DNA of 64,000 nt from an uncultured Candidatus Melainabacteria bacterium (GTDB lineage: Bacteria > Cyanobacteriota > Vampirovibrionia > Gastranaerophilales > Gastranaerophilaceae), in contig CAKUXD010000006.1 in NCBI GenBank assembly GCA_934699705.1, positions 1 through 64,000 of the forward strand, given 5' to 3'. Position numbers and translations under genes: made by a program. This document shows positions 7,896 to 15,947 of the stretch, in pieces. Below the pieces are notes generated by a model. That model was given only the letters and a program-made list of their open reading frames with translations. It searched no databases and was not told the origin of the DNA. Position 1 is the stretch's first letter; every line of letters begins with the position of its first letter.

Positions 7896-8234
7896 ATGGC
7901 AGATAATAAGAAAAATGCTTTGCAAGTAAAAACAGGCGATAGAGTTATGGTTATTGCTGGCAAAGATAAAGGTAAAATCGGAAACGTAAAAAAAGTTCTT
8001 CCATCAGAATCAAAAGTTTTGGTTGAAGGTGCAAATATGGTAACAAAAGCACAAAAAGCAAACCCAATGGCAAACATTCAAGGTGGCTTAGTAAAAGTTG
8101 AAGCTCCATTAGATAACTCAAATGTTATGATTGTATGCCCAGCTTGTGAAAAAGTTACAAAAGTAAAACACGAAATGAAAGATGATAAAAAAGTTCGTGT
8201 TTGCAAAAAATGTGGTGAACAGTTAGATGTATAG
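7896..8234 (+). CDS. rplX: 50S ribosomal protein L24
   Basis: L24 of 112 residues with the KOW segment KTGDRVMVIAGKDKGKIGNV. The C terminus keeps two CxxC pairs (CPAC and CKKC), so this is the zinc-ribbon form. Together with the zinc-type S14 nearby this gives two zinc-containing ribosomal proteins in one operon. Confidence 0.97.
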   Translation: MADNKKNALQVKTGDRVMVIAGKDKGKIGNVKKVLPSESKVLVEGANMVTKAQKANPMANIQGGLVKVEAPLDNSNVMIVCPACEKVTKVKHEMKDDKKVRVCKKCGEQLDV

Positions 8235-8283
8235 TGCAAGATAGTTCTTGGCGCGAAATCATCTTAAAGTAAAGGATAAAAAA

Positions 8284-8838
8284 ATGACAGTAACAAAAAG
8301 CTTAAAAGCTAAGTATGAAGAAGAAGTAAAAAAAGCATTAGTTGAAAAATTCGGCTATAAAAACGATTTAAAAGTTCCAAGATTACATAAAATCGTTTTG
8401 AATATGGGTGTTGGTGAAGCTTCACACAATACAAAAATTGCTGATGTAATTCAAGGTCAATTAACAAAAATTGCTGGTCAAAAAGCGGTTGTAACTAAAG
8501 CTAAAAAATCAATTGCTACATTCAAATTAAGAGAAGGTATGCCAGTTGGTGCTATGGTTACATTACGTGGCGAAAGAATGTATGATTTCTTACAAAAACT
8601 AATTTGCGTAGTTTTACCAAGAATTCGCGACTTCCGCGGTATCAGTGCAAAAAGTTTTGATGGACGTGGTAATTACACATTAGGTTTGAAAGAACAAACA
8701 TTATTCCCTGAAATTTCATTTGAAGAAGTTGATTTGGTAAAGGGTATGAATGTTTCAGTTATTACAACTGCAGAAACTGACGAAGAAGCAAGAGAATTGC
8801 TAAGATTGTTAGGAATGCCATTCAAAGGCTTAAAATAG
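8284..8838 (+). CDS. rplE: 50S ribosomal protein L5
   Basis: L5 of 184 residues, with KVPRLHKIVLNMGVGEA, the KLREGMPVGAMVTLRG segment and GRGNYTLGLKEQ. It binds 5S rRNA and contacts P-site tRNA. The ATG at 8284 is preferred over an upstream in-frame TTG at 8248, because AAAGGA precedes it and family members start with MTVTKSLKAKYEEE-like sequence. Confidence 0.97.
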   Translation: MTVTKSLKAKYEEEVKKALVEKFGYKNDLKVPRLHKIVLNMGVGEASHNTKIADVIQGQLTKIAGQKAVVTKAKKSIATFKLREGMPVGAMVTLRGERMYDFLQKLICVVLPRIRDFRGISAKSFDGRGNYTLGLKEQTLFPEISFEEVDLVKGMNVSVITTAETDEEARELLRLLGMPFKGLK

Positions 8839-8877
8839 AAATATAATACTAAATACTATATAAAAAAGGAGAATATC

Positions 8878-9084
8878 GTGGCTAAAAAAGCGATGATTAA
8901 CAAAGAAGCAAAAAGAGAAGCCCTAGCTGCTAAGGGTAAATACCCATCAGTTAGATTACATAACAGATGCAGTATTTGCGGACGTCCTCATGGATTTCAC
9001 AGAGATTTCGGTCTTTGCAGAATTTGCTTGAGAAAAATGGCTCACCAAGGTTTATTACCTGGTGTTACAAAAGCAAGCTGGTAG
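8878..9084 (+). CDS. rpsZ: 30S ribosomal protein S14, zinc type
   Basis: This short S14 has 68 residues and two CxxC pairs (CSIC and CRIC), the zinc-binding type, rather than the approximately 100-residue zinc-free form typical of cyanobacteria. It starts at GTG, with AAAGGAGA upstream. A terminator lies 24 nt after the stop, so this gene closes the first ribosomal transcription unit. Confidence 0.97.
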   Translation: MAKKAMINKEAKREALAAKGKYPSVRLHNRCSICGRPHGFHRDFGLCRICLRKMAHQGLLPGVTKASW

Positions 9085-9107
9085 TTTTAAATTTTGATTC
9101 AACAGAG

Positions 9108-9134
9108 AGGCGCAGGTTTAATGCGCCTTTTTTA
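9108..9134 (+). terminator. intrinsic terminator after rpsZ
   Basis: AGGCGCA (9108-9114) pairs with TGCGCCT (9122-9128), followed by a run of T. It divides the ribosomal cluster into two transcription units, although some read-through is likely. Confidence 0.85.
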
Positions 9135-9177
9135 GTGATTTTTTATAAAATTAATATTAAAAAAAGTAAAAAAATAC

Positions 9178-9206
9178 TTGTAAATGAACTTTTTTTGATA
9201 TAAGAT
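9178..9206 (+). promoter_or_regulatory. promoter of rpsH-rplF-rplR
   Basis: TTGTAA (9178-9183), a 17-nt spacer and TAAGAT (9201-9206), inside the same TTTGATATAAGATTTT box as the rpsJ promoter. Confidence 0.75.
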
Positions 9207-9212
9207 TTTGAT

Positions 9213-9335
9213 ATAGATGACCTAACTGCCGAAACACGCTTTATATATGAGCAACATTAATTCGGTAAGAGGCGAGTACATAGGATACTGCTTAAAGTTG
9301 TTTTAAGTAAGTCCACAGTAGAAAAGGAAAAAAGA
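9213..9335 (+). promoter_or_regulatory. structured 5' leader of rpsH
   Basis: The leader of about 120 nt has CCGAA (9229-9233) pairing with TTCGG (9261-9265) around a smaller GCTT/GAGC stem, and CTTAAA (9291-9296) pairing with TTTAAG (9302-9307). GGTAAGAGGC at 9264-9273 recurs in the rplC spacer. It may be an S8-type autoregulatory site; this is not proven. Confidence 0.45.
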
Positions 9336-9731
9336 ATGAACACAGATCCGATAGCAGATATGCTAACTCGCATCAGAAATGCAAACATGGTTTCACACGA
9401 AACAGTAGAAGTTCCAACTTCAAAATTGAAAGTTGAATTGGCTAAATTATTAAAATCAGAAGGTTTTATCGCTGATTATAAAGTTGATGATTCCGCAAAA
9501 TTTAGCAAAATCGTTATTACATTAAAATATGACGAAAAACAAAAACCTGTTATTACAAACTTACAAAGAGTTTCTACTCCAGGTTTAAAAACATACAGCA
9601 AATCTAAAAACTTACCAAAAGTTTTAGGTGGTATGGGCGTTGCAGTTATCTCTACAAGCAAAGGCTTAATGTCTGATAGAAAAGCTCGTAAAGAAAACTT
9701 AGGCGGCGAAATTTTATGTTATGTATGGTAG
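9336..9731 (+). CDS. rpsH: 30S ribosomal protein S8
   Basis: S8 of 131 residues: MNTDPIADMLTRIRNAN at the start, and SRP/TSKG-type C-terminal segments (VISTSKGLMSDRKAR, GGEILCYVW). S8 is a primary 16S rRNA binder and represses the spc operon in enterobacteria. It has its own promoter and leader here. Confidence 0.98.
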   Translation: MNTDPIADMLTRIRNANMVSHETVEVPTSKLKVELAKLLKSEGFIADYKVDDSAKFSKIVITLKYDEKQKPVITNLQRVSTPGLKTYSKSKNLPKVLGGMGVAVISTSKGLMSDRKARKENLGGEILCYVW

Positions 9732-9909
9732 CGTGAGTGAGCTGAGGGCGTAACCTCTCACATGGCGACGTGGAGTTAGTGGGTAGAGGTAAAGACCCGT
9801 TAAGCGCGAGAACAAGACAAGCATAAGTCGGTGTGAAATTCACATCAAAAGGGTGTAATTGGTAGAAAAGCCCAAAAGTTATTATTTATACCAAAAGGAG
9901 AAATTAATT
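9732..9909 (+). promoter_or_regulatory. long structured spacer before rplF
   Basis: These 178 nt are more GC-rich than the surroundings and hold several stems: GTGAG...CTCAC with an inner AGG/CCT, GGGT...ACCC, and TGTGA/TCACA. No ORF with a ribosome site is present apart from an upstream extension of rplF that I reject. It is most likely an operon-internal regulatory RNA element. Confidence 0.45.
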
Positions 9910-10449
9910 ATGTCAAGAATTGGTAAATTACCTATCGAAATTCCACAAGGCGTGGAAGTTAAAATTGAAGGACAAACAGTTACTGCAAAAGGACCTTTAG
10001 GTACTGAAGTTGTAGAAGTTCGTCCAGAAATCAGCGTTAAAGTTGAAGATAACAAAGTTCTTTTAACTCCAAACGATGATGAAAGAAAAACAAACGCTTT
10101 ACATGGTTTAATGAGAACATTAGTTGCTAATGCAGTTAAAGGTGTAAAAGACGGTTTTGAAAAGAAATTAGAAATCGTAGGTGTTGGTTACCGTGCTAAT
10201 ATGGAAGGAACAAAACTTAATATGGCATTAGGTTACTCTCACCCAGTAATTATCGAACCACCTGCTGGAATTACAATTTCAGTTGAAGCTAATACAAAAG
10301 TTTCAGTAAAAGGTTCTAATAAACAAATGGTTGGCGACATTGCTGCTTTAATCAGAAGCAAACGTCCACCTGAAGTTTACAAAGGAAAAGGTGTTAAATA
10401 CGAAGGCGAATACATCAGACGTAAAGCTGGTAAAGCTGGTAAAAAGTAG
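9910..10449 (+). CDS. rplF: 50S ribosomal protein L6
   Basis: L6 of 179 residues beginning MSRIGKLPIEIPQGVE and ending with the conserved KGKGVKYEGEYIRRKAGKAGKK-like tail. The ATG at 9910 has AAAAGGAG upstream and matches the family start; an in-frame GTG/ATG-like extension to 9859 adds 17 non-homologous residues and is not used. Confidence 0.97.
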   Translation: MSRIGKLPIEIPQGVEVKIEGQTVTAKGPLGTEVVEVRPEISVKVEDNKVLLTPNDDERKTNALHGLMRTLVANAVKGVKDGFEKKLEIVGVGYRANMEGTKLNMALGYSHPVIIEPPAGITISVEANTKVSVKGSNKQMVGDIAALIRSKRPPEVYKGKGVKYEGEYIRRKAGKAGKK

Positions 10450-10540
10450 GATAGATGTTGGTGAGCTTCGGGCGAACCTTATAAATATCCTATCCCGAAT
10501 TTATTTTGGGATCTTTTCTAAAAATTATGTTAATACAGTA

Positions 10541-10586
10541 GCCCGCATAAACCCTTGAAGCGTCAAGAAGGTTTGGGCAAAAGGAG
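10541..10586 (+). promoter_or_regulatory. hairpin abutting the rplR ribosome-binding site
   Basis: A three-part stem is visible: GCCC (10541-10544) with GGGC (10575-10578), AAACC with GGTTT, and CTTGA with TCAAG around an AGCG loop, 14 pairs in all. AAGGAG follows only 2 nt after the stem (10581-10586). A weaker ATCCC/GGGAT hairpin with a short T run lies upstream (about 10492-10517). The placement suggests translational control of L18. Confidence 0.55.
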
Positions 10587-10594
10587 AAAGAAAA

Positions 10595-10963
10595 ATGATT
10601 AAACAAGAAATTAGAAAACCAAAAGTTCAAAAAAGACACAAATCTTTAAGAGTAAAATTGGAAGGTACAACTGAATTCCCAAGATTGGCAGTTTACAGAA
10701 GTACAAAACATATTTATGCTCAAGTTATTGATGATGAAAAACATGTAACAGTATGTTCTGCTTCATCTTTAGATAAAGATTTAAAAGAACAATTGAAACA
10801 CGGTGGCAACATTGAAGCTGCAAAAGTTGTAGGTGAAGCTGTTGCTAAGAAAGCATTAAAAGCTGGTGTTGAATGTGTTGTTTTTGATAGAGGTGGTTTC
10901 TTATACCATGGTAGAGTTCAAGCATTAGCAGAAGCTGCAAGAGAAGCAGGTTTGCAATTCTAA
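10595..10963 (+). CDS. rplR: 50S ribosomal protein L18
   Basis: L18 of 122 residues, with HKSLRVKLEGTTEFPRLAVYRS, IYAQVIDDEK and the C-terminal FDRGGFLYHGRVQALAEAAREAGL. It binds 5S rRNA with L5. It is the last gene of the cluster here: a strong terminator follows, and rpsE, rpmD, rplO and secY, which usually come next, are not in this window. Confidence 0.98.
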   Translation: MIKQEIRKPKVQKRHKSLRVKLEGTTEFPRLAVYRSTKHIYAQVIDDEKHVTVCSASSLDKDLKEQLKHGGNIEAAKVVGEAVAKKALKAGVECVVFDRGGFLYHGRVQALAEAAREAGLQF

Positions 10964-10982
10964 TTCTCCCAAAAGTCAATTT

Positions 10983-11020
10983 AAACGGCGGTTTGAGTGA
11001 AACTCAAACCGCCGTTTTTT
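10983..11020 (+). terminator. strong intrinsic terminator after rplR
   Basis: A 16-bp perfect stem (10983-10998 with 11002-11017) carries GGCGGTTTGAG on its 5' arm, closes over a GAA loop and is followed by T residues. It ends the rpsH unit and faces the minus-strand recO gene. Confidence 0.95.
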
Positions 11021-11050
11021 ATTATAATTAAATTGTAATAAATTCAGATA

Positions 11051-11806
11051 TTAACTTTCAATGACAGAAAGAGCTTTGATTTTTTTGTTAGAATGTGATT
11101 GAATATAGTCGTGTAAAAGGTTTATGCAGACTTCGCAAACTTTATCTGTCGCTTTTTTATCGTAATCACTTTCATAATTAAAATCAAATTGCATCATTGC
11201 TTGCAAGAAATCTCTCATTTTGTGGTGAAGTTTTAATTTTACGCCAAGTGTTTCGTTACATTCTTCGCAAACAACTCCGCCCATTTGGGTTGAAAAATAC
11301 ATATCTTCATCAAGAATTTGTTCTCTACAACATAGGCAAGAATCAAATTCCAAGCCAAAACCTGCAATAAGCATCATTTTTAGTTGAAATTTTATAACTG
11401 CAATCATCGCATCTTTTTTAGATTTTGCCTCTGAAATTCTATCAAGCGCCTTGTAGAACAATTCATAAACTTCTTTACTAGAAGGATCATCTTCTACACC
11501 AAAAACTGAAATAATTTCAGAAATATACGATGAATATACTAATTTATCTAAATCTTTTCTTGTATCTTTAAATGTATTTAAGGCTTCAGCCTGACAAATT
11601 GTATCCAAATTTTTCCCCTTATATAACATAACTTTATTTGCAACAAGTGAATCCATTCTTGCGCCAAGTTTACTTTTTGCTTTTTTAACTCCTTTTGCAA
11701 CTCCACGCATTAAACCGTAATCTTTTGTGTACATAACAATGATTTTATCGGCTTCGCTGAGATTATATGATTTAAGATTTATCGCATCTGTAACCAAGTT
11801 ATTCAT
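11051..11806 (-). CDS. recO: DNA repair protein RecO
   Basis: RecO works in the RecFOR pathway, annealing DNA and loading RecA. The N-terminal OB part has KSYNLSEADKIIVMYTKDYGL and GVKKAKSKLGARMDSL, and the C-terminal half carries a zinc site, CLCCRE then CEEC. The ATG at 11806 gives 251 residues, the usual size; a longer in-frame extension lies inside pilT and is rejected. GGAG stands before it. It overlaps the end of pilT by 8 nt, so it is co-transcribed with it. Confidence 0.93.
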   Translation of the reverse strand: MNNLVTDAINLKSYNLSEADKIIVMYTKDYGLMRGVAKGVKKAKSKLGARMDSLVANKVMLYKGKNLDTICQAEALNTFKDTRKDLDKLVYSSYISEIISVFGVEDDPSSKEVYELFYKALDRISEAKSKKDAMIAVIKFQLKMMLIAGFGLEFDSCLCCREQILDEDMYFSTQMGGVVCEECNETLGVKLKLHHKMRDFLQAMMQFDFNYESDYDKKATDKVCEVCINLLHDYIQSHSNKKIKALSVIES

Positions 11807-12902
11807 ACATTTCTCCGCCTTTTGTACCTCTGTATACTCCACGGAAGAATTGTTCAAGCTCCATTTTATCATCAGAAGCTTCAAGTGCAGTTTCTTTTGA
11901 AATAGCACCTGCTTCAACCAGTTTAAATAGGGATTCATTCATTGAAATCATATCATTAAAAGAGCCTTTTTTAAGCATGTCATAAATTTCTTCTATCTGG
12001 TCTTTAACGATAAAATCTTTAACTGTCGGAGTTACGACCATAATTTCACAAGCAGGATAGCGTCCTTTTGCGGTTGCTTTTTTAACAAGTTTTTGAGCAA
12101 TTGTTCCTCTAAGTGTTTGTGCTAGTTGACGTCTTACAGTATCTCTATCTTCAGGACTATACATATTTATAATTCTATAAATAGTTTGAACTGCATCGTT
12201 TGTGTGCATGGTTGCAAACACTAAGTGTCCTGTTTCTGCGGCTTTTAGTGCGCTGTCAAGAGTTTCGATATCCCTGATTTCACCAACAAGTATAACGTCA
12301 GGGTCTTGTCTTAGTGCATATTTAATACCTGATGCAAAACTTGGAGTATCTATACCGATTTGTCTTTGCGTAACTGTTGATTTTTTATCTGTAAAAACAA
12401 ATTCAACAGGGTCTTCAATAGTTACGATATGTTTTTGGTATTTACCATTGATATAATCAATAAAAGATGCTAAAGATGTTGATTTACCGCTTCCAGTTGG
12501 ACCTGTAACAAGTACAATACCGTTGTTATAGTCTGCAAATTGTTGCATTGCAATTGGAAGGTGTAATTTTTCAAAATTACTTATATAATAAGGAATAACT
12601 CTGAAAACAAGTCCAAATTCAGCCATTGTACGAGAAAGGTTAACCCTAAATCTTGAAATTCCTTTCAATTCGTAAGAGAAGTCCATATCTGTTGCTTGAG
12701 ATAATCTGTCTTTTACAAAGTTTGGGACTATATGGCTAACCATTTTATTCATATCTTCTGAGGTTAATTGAGGTAAGTCCGTTTTTAATATAGAACCGTC
12801 GCGTCTAAGCATAGGACGTTCGCCCACTTTTAAGTGAATATCAGAACAATCTGTTTTTACTGCTTTTTCTAAAAATAAATCTAAATTAAAACTACCTGTC
12901 AT
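11799..12902 (-). CDS. pilT: type IV pilus retraction ATPase, PilT family
   Basis: Hexameric secretion ATPase of 367 residues that powers pilus disassembly. It shows SDIHLKVGERP near the N terminus, Walker A GPTGSGKS (about residue 133), the Asp box, Walker B DPDVILVGEIRD and the His box TGHLVFATMHT. The usual PilT AIRNLIRE motif is not recognisable; GSFNDMISMNESL stands in that region, so PilU-like function is possible. The start at 12902 is chosen for AGGGGA upstream. It is transcribed with recO and separate from the main pilus operon at 46-53 kb. Confidence 0.92.
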   Translation of the reverse strand: MTGSFNLDLFLEKAVKTDCSDIHLKVGERPMLRRDGSILKTDLPQLTSEDMNKMVSHIVPNFVKDRLSQATDMDFSYELKGISRFRVNLSRTMAEFGLVFRVIPYYISNFEKLHLPIAMQQFADYNNGIVLVTGPTGSGKSTSLASFIDYINGKYQKHIVTIEDPVEFVFTDKKSTVTQRQIGIDTPSFASGIKYALRQDPDVILVGEIRDIETLDSALKAAETGHLVFATMHTNDAVQTIYRIINMYSPEDRDTVRRQLAQTLRGTIAQKLVKKATAKGRYPACEIMVVTPTVKDFIVKDQIEEIYDMLKKGSFNDMISMNESLFKLVEAGAISKETALEASDDKMELEQFFRGVYRGTKGGEMYE

Positions 12903-12976
12903 AAAATCCCCTATATACAATTATATTATCATTATTTTTAGTCATGGACAAAAATATTACAAAAATTTAGATATTG

Positions 12977-13005
12977 TTGACATGTTGTTACTTTAAAGTC
13001 AAAAT
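12977..13005 (+). promoter_or_regulatory. promoter of gcvT
   Basis: TTGACA (12977-12982), 17-nt spacer and CAAAAT (13000-13005). The remaining leader to the ATG is only about 20 nt, so no glycine riboswitch fits. Confidence 0.6.
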
Positions 13006-13028
13006 CATAGTAGGGACGAGGTGAAAAA

Positions 13029-14120
13029 ATGAAAGAAACACTTTTACATGATAAGCAGGTTGAACTAGGTGCTAAGATGGTTGATTTTGCTGGTTGGCAC
13101 ATGCCTGTACAGTTTACATCAATTTTGGAAGAACATAAAAATGTTAGGGATAACGCTGGACTTTTTGATGTTTCACATATGGGGGAAGTATTTGTTTCTG
13201 GTAAAGATGCGTTAGATTTTTTAAATAGTATTGTTCCTCAAGAACTTTCTAAATTATATGATTCAAAAGCGATATACTGTCAATTGCCAAACAAAAATGG
13301 CGGTTTAATTGATGATTTAATCATTTATAAATTAGAAGATGAAAAATATCTTTTAATAGTAAATGCTTCAAGAATTGATGAAGATGTTAATTGGATAGTC
13401 CGAAATAGTATGGGGTATGATGTTTACATTGACAATCAATCTCATAACTATTCATTACTCGCAATTCAAGGTCCAAAAGCGGGGGATATTCTTAAAAAAA
13501 TAGGCTACACAGACAAACAAGAATTTTTCACTATAAAACCAGCAACAATAGATGATATGGAAGTTATGATATCAAGAACTGGTTATACAGGTGAAGACGG
13601 ATATGAAATTTTATTAAAAAACAAAGATGCTATCAAAATGTGGGATTTGTTGTTGGAAAAAGGTAAAGAATTTTCTCTAATGCCAATAGGTTTAGGTGCA
13701 AGAGATACGTTAAGACTTGAATGTGCATTACATTTATATGGTAATGACTTAGACGAAAACACAACACCAATTGAAGCAGGTTTGTCCTGGTCTATACCAA
13801 AGGACAAAGTTGCTGATTATAACGGAAAAGAAGTTATAATGGAGCAAATCAAAAATGGTGTAGAAAAGAAGTTAATTGGAATTAAAATGACAACACGCGC
13901 AGTTCCAAGACACGAGTGCGAAGTTTATTTTAATGGTGAAAAAGTTGGAAATGTTACCAGTGGCAGTTTTGCACCATCTTTAAATGAAACAATTGCGTTA
14001 TGTTATGTAAAAAATGTAAAAGAAATTTGCACAGGCGCTAATGTTCAAGTTATGATAAGAGAAAAATTATACGATGCTGTTGTTGTAAAACGACCATTTG
14101 TACAAAAACATAATAGTTAG
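13029..14120 (+). CDS. gcvT: glycine cleavage system T protein (aminomethyltransferase)
   Basis: The T protein moves the methylene group from the aminomethyl-lipoyl arm of GcvH to tetrahydrofolate and releases ammonia. Signatures are VDFAGWHMPVQF, NAGLFDVSHMGE, RTGYTGEDGYEI and PIGLGARDTLRLE; the length of 363 residues is normal. It starts an operon with gcvH and gcvPA and has a GAGGTG site before its ATG. Confidence 0.97.
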   Translation: MKETLLHDKQVELGAKMVDFAGWHMPVQFTSILEEHKNVRDNAGLFDVSHMGEVFVSGKDALDFLNSIVPQELSKLYDSKAIYCQLPNKNGGLIDDLIIYKLEDEKYLLIVNASRIDEDVNWIVRNSMGYDVYIDNQSHNYSLLAIQGPKAGDILKKIGYTDKQEFFTIKPATIDDMEVMISRTGYTGEDGYEILLKNKDAIKMWDLLLEKGKEFSLMPIGLGARDTLRLECALHLYGNDLDENTTPIEAGLSWSIPKDKVADYNGKEVIMEQIKNGVEKKLIGIKMTTRAVPRHECEVYFNGEKVGNVTSGSFAPSLNETIALCYVKNVKEICTGANVQVMIREKLYDAVVVKRPFVQKHNS

Positions 14121-14145
14121 AAGAAAAGTTGAAAAGGAGATTTTT

Positions 14146-14529
14146 ATGAGTATTACTGAAGGAATGTTATGTTCAAAAACTCACGAATACGTTTTAGAAA
14201 ATAGTCCAAAAAATTACTCAATTGGCTTAACTGATTATGCAATTGAACAATTAGGGGATATAGTATTTTTAGAATTACCAGAGGTAGGTGCCAGTTTCAA
14301 TAAAGGCGATGTTTTTGCGACTATTGAATCTGTTAAAGCCGCATCTGAAATTTATATGCCGATTTCTGGTACAGTAGTTGAAGTAAATGAAGGTGCAGTT
14401 AATACTCCAGAAATTTTAAATGAAAGCCCTTTGGAAAAAGGCTGGTTAATAAAAGTTGAATTTACTGGTTCTGATGTGGAATTATCAGAATTGTTAGATT
14501 ATAAAGATTACAAAGAAGAAGTACAATAA
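14146..14529 (+). CDS. gcvH: glycine cleavage system H protein
   Basis: The lipoyl carrier of the glycine cleavage system, 127 residues. The lipoylation site is in TIESVKAASEIYMP. The ATG at 14146 has AAAAGGAG upstream; an in-frame ATG at 14098 lies inside gcvT and is rejected. The stop overlaps the gcvPA start (TAATG). Confidence 0.97.
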   Translation: MSITEGMLCSKTHEYVLENSPKNYSIGLTDYAIEQLGDIVFLELPEVGASFNKGDVFATIESVKAASEIYMPISGTVVEVNEGAVNTPEILNESPLEKGWLIKVEFTGSDVELSELLDYKDYKEEVQ

Positions 14530-15779
14530 TGAATAACTTTTTAGCTTTAAATGAAAAAACTCGTGGCGAAATGTTGGAAAGTATTGGAAAAAGTAATGTA
14601 GAAGAACTTTTTAGCCAAATTCCTCAAAAAGCAAGAATGCAAAATTTTGATTTACCACAAGCCTTAAATGAGATGCAGGCTCAAAGGGTGGTAAAAAATC
14701 TTGCAAAAAAGAATAACTCAGATTATATTTATTTTATTGGTGCAGGTACGTATAACAAATTTATTCCAGCTGCAGTTAGTCAAATTGCTCAAAGATATGA
14801 GTTTTTAACTGCATATACGCCTTATCAGCCAGAAATTGCTCAAGGGTCGCTTCAAGTTATGTATGAGTTTCAATCTTTAATATGCAGGCTTACTGGCATG
14901 GACATTTCAAATGCATCAGTTTATGATGGTGCAACGGCGACTGCAGAAGCGGTTCTTATGGCAAAAAGAGTTTCAAAGAAAAATAAAGCGCTAATTTCAG
15001 ATAAAATTAATCCAGAATATTTGAAAACGTTACAAACTTATGCTTGGGCAAATGAAATTGAACTTGAAATGTTCGATGTTGTGCCTGAAAATATTTCAGA
15101 CTATGCGTGTGTAGTTATTCAAAATCCAGATTTTTATGGTGAAATTCACGATATTAAAAAGCCTGAAGGCGGTTTGTTAATTTCGATAACAGATGTTTCT
15201 TCTCTTGCTTTATTGAAACCGCCTGCTCAATATGGTGCAGATATTGTTGTTGGAGATGTTCAACCTTTGGGAATTCCAATGTCTTTCGGCGGACCTCATG
15301 CTGGGTTTATGGCTTGTACTGAAAAACTTATGCGTCAGCTTCCTGGGCGTTTAGCTGGAAAAACTTTAGATGCTGATGGAAATGTTGTTTATACTTTAAC
15401 AATTCAAACTCGCGAACAACATATTAAACGTGAAAAGGCAACAAGTAATATTTGTTCAAATCAAGCGCTGATAGCTCTTTGTGCGACTGTTTATTTGAGT
15501 TTATTAGGAGAAAAAGGATTTAAACAAGCAAGTTATTTGTCAAGCAAAAATGCTCATAATTTAGCTGAAAAACTTCAAAATATGGGCGTTAAAGTTCTTT
15601 CTAAAGATTTTTATAATGAATTTTTGATTGAAGTTGAATATGCTGATGAGTTTTTATTAAAATTAAAGAAAAATGGCATCATTGGCGGATATAAAGTTGA
15701 TGAAAAAACAATTCTTGTTTGTGCAACTGAAATGAATTCAAACGAAGATATCGAATTTTATATAAATTCTGTAAAATAA
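14529..15779 (+). CDS. gcvPA: glycine dehydrogenase (decarboxylating) subunit 1
   Basis: The N-terminal half of the split P protein, 416 residues, recognised from PYQPEIAQGSLQVMYEFQ, DGATATAEA, SFGGPHAGFMA and TREQHIKREKATSNIC. It pairs with GcvPB, which holds the PLP lysine, to decarboxylate glycine. gcvPB does not follow here and is not in the window, nor is a lipoamide dehydrogenase. It is coupled to gcvH by a one-base overlap. Confidence 0.95.
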   Translation: MNNFLALNEKTRGEMLESIGKSNVEELFSQIPQKARMQNFDLPQALNEMQAQRVVKNLAKKNNSDYIYFIGAGTYNKFIPAAVSQIAQRYEFLTAYTPYQPEIAQGSLQVMYEFQSLICRLTGMDISNASVYDGATATAEAVLMAKRVSKKNKALISDKINPEYLKTLQTYAWANEIELEMFDVVPENISDYACVVIQNPDFYGEIHDIKKPEGGLLISITDVSSLALLKPPAQYGADIVVGDVQPLGIPMSFGGPHAGFMACTEKLMRQLPGRLAGKTLDADGNVVYTLTIQTREQHIKREKATSNICSNQALIALCATVYLSLLGEKGFKQASYLSSKNAHNLAEKLQNMGVKVLSKDFYNEFLIEVEYADEFLLKLKKNGIIGGYKVDEKTILVCATEMNSNEDIEFYINSVK

Positions 15780-15824
15780 AAAAATTAGTCATGCTTGAAT
15801 TTTGTAAATATTTGTAAATCTTTT

Positions 15825-15853
15825 TTGCTTAGGGCTAAAAAAACTGTTATAAT
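15825..15853 (+). promoter_or_regulatory. promoter of the GGDEF/HD-GYP gene
   Basis: TTGCTT (15825-15830), 17-nt spacer and a perfect TATAAT (15848-15853), leaving a leader of about 90 nt. Confidence 0.65.
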
Positions 15854-15947
15854 TAGGTTACAGATTTGAAATGAAATCTCATGATGGTAGCAATTTTTTA
15901 AGTGTTAGTGTTTTTAATATAACATAAGCAAATTTAGGATTTATATT

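Noticed and set aside
9859..9909. Upstream extension of rplF by 17 residues
   Set aside because: The extra residues are non-homologous and the ATG at 9910 has a strong ribosome site.
13006..13028. Glycine riboswitch before gcvT
   Set aside because: Only about 20 nt remain between the promoter and the ribosome site.
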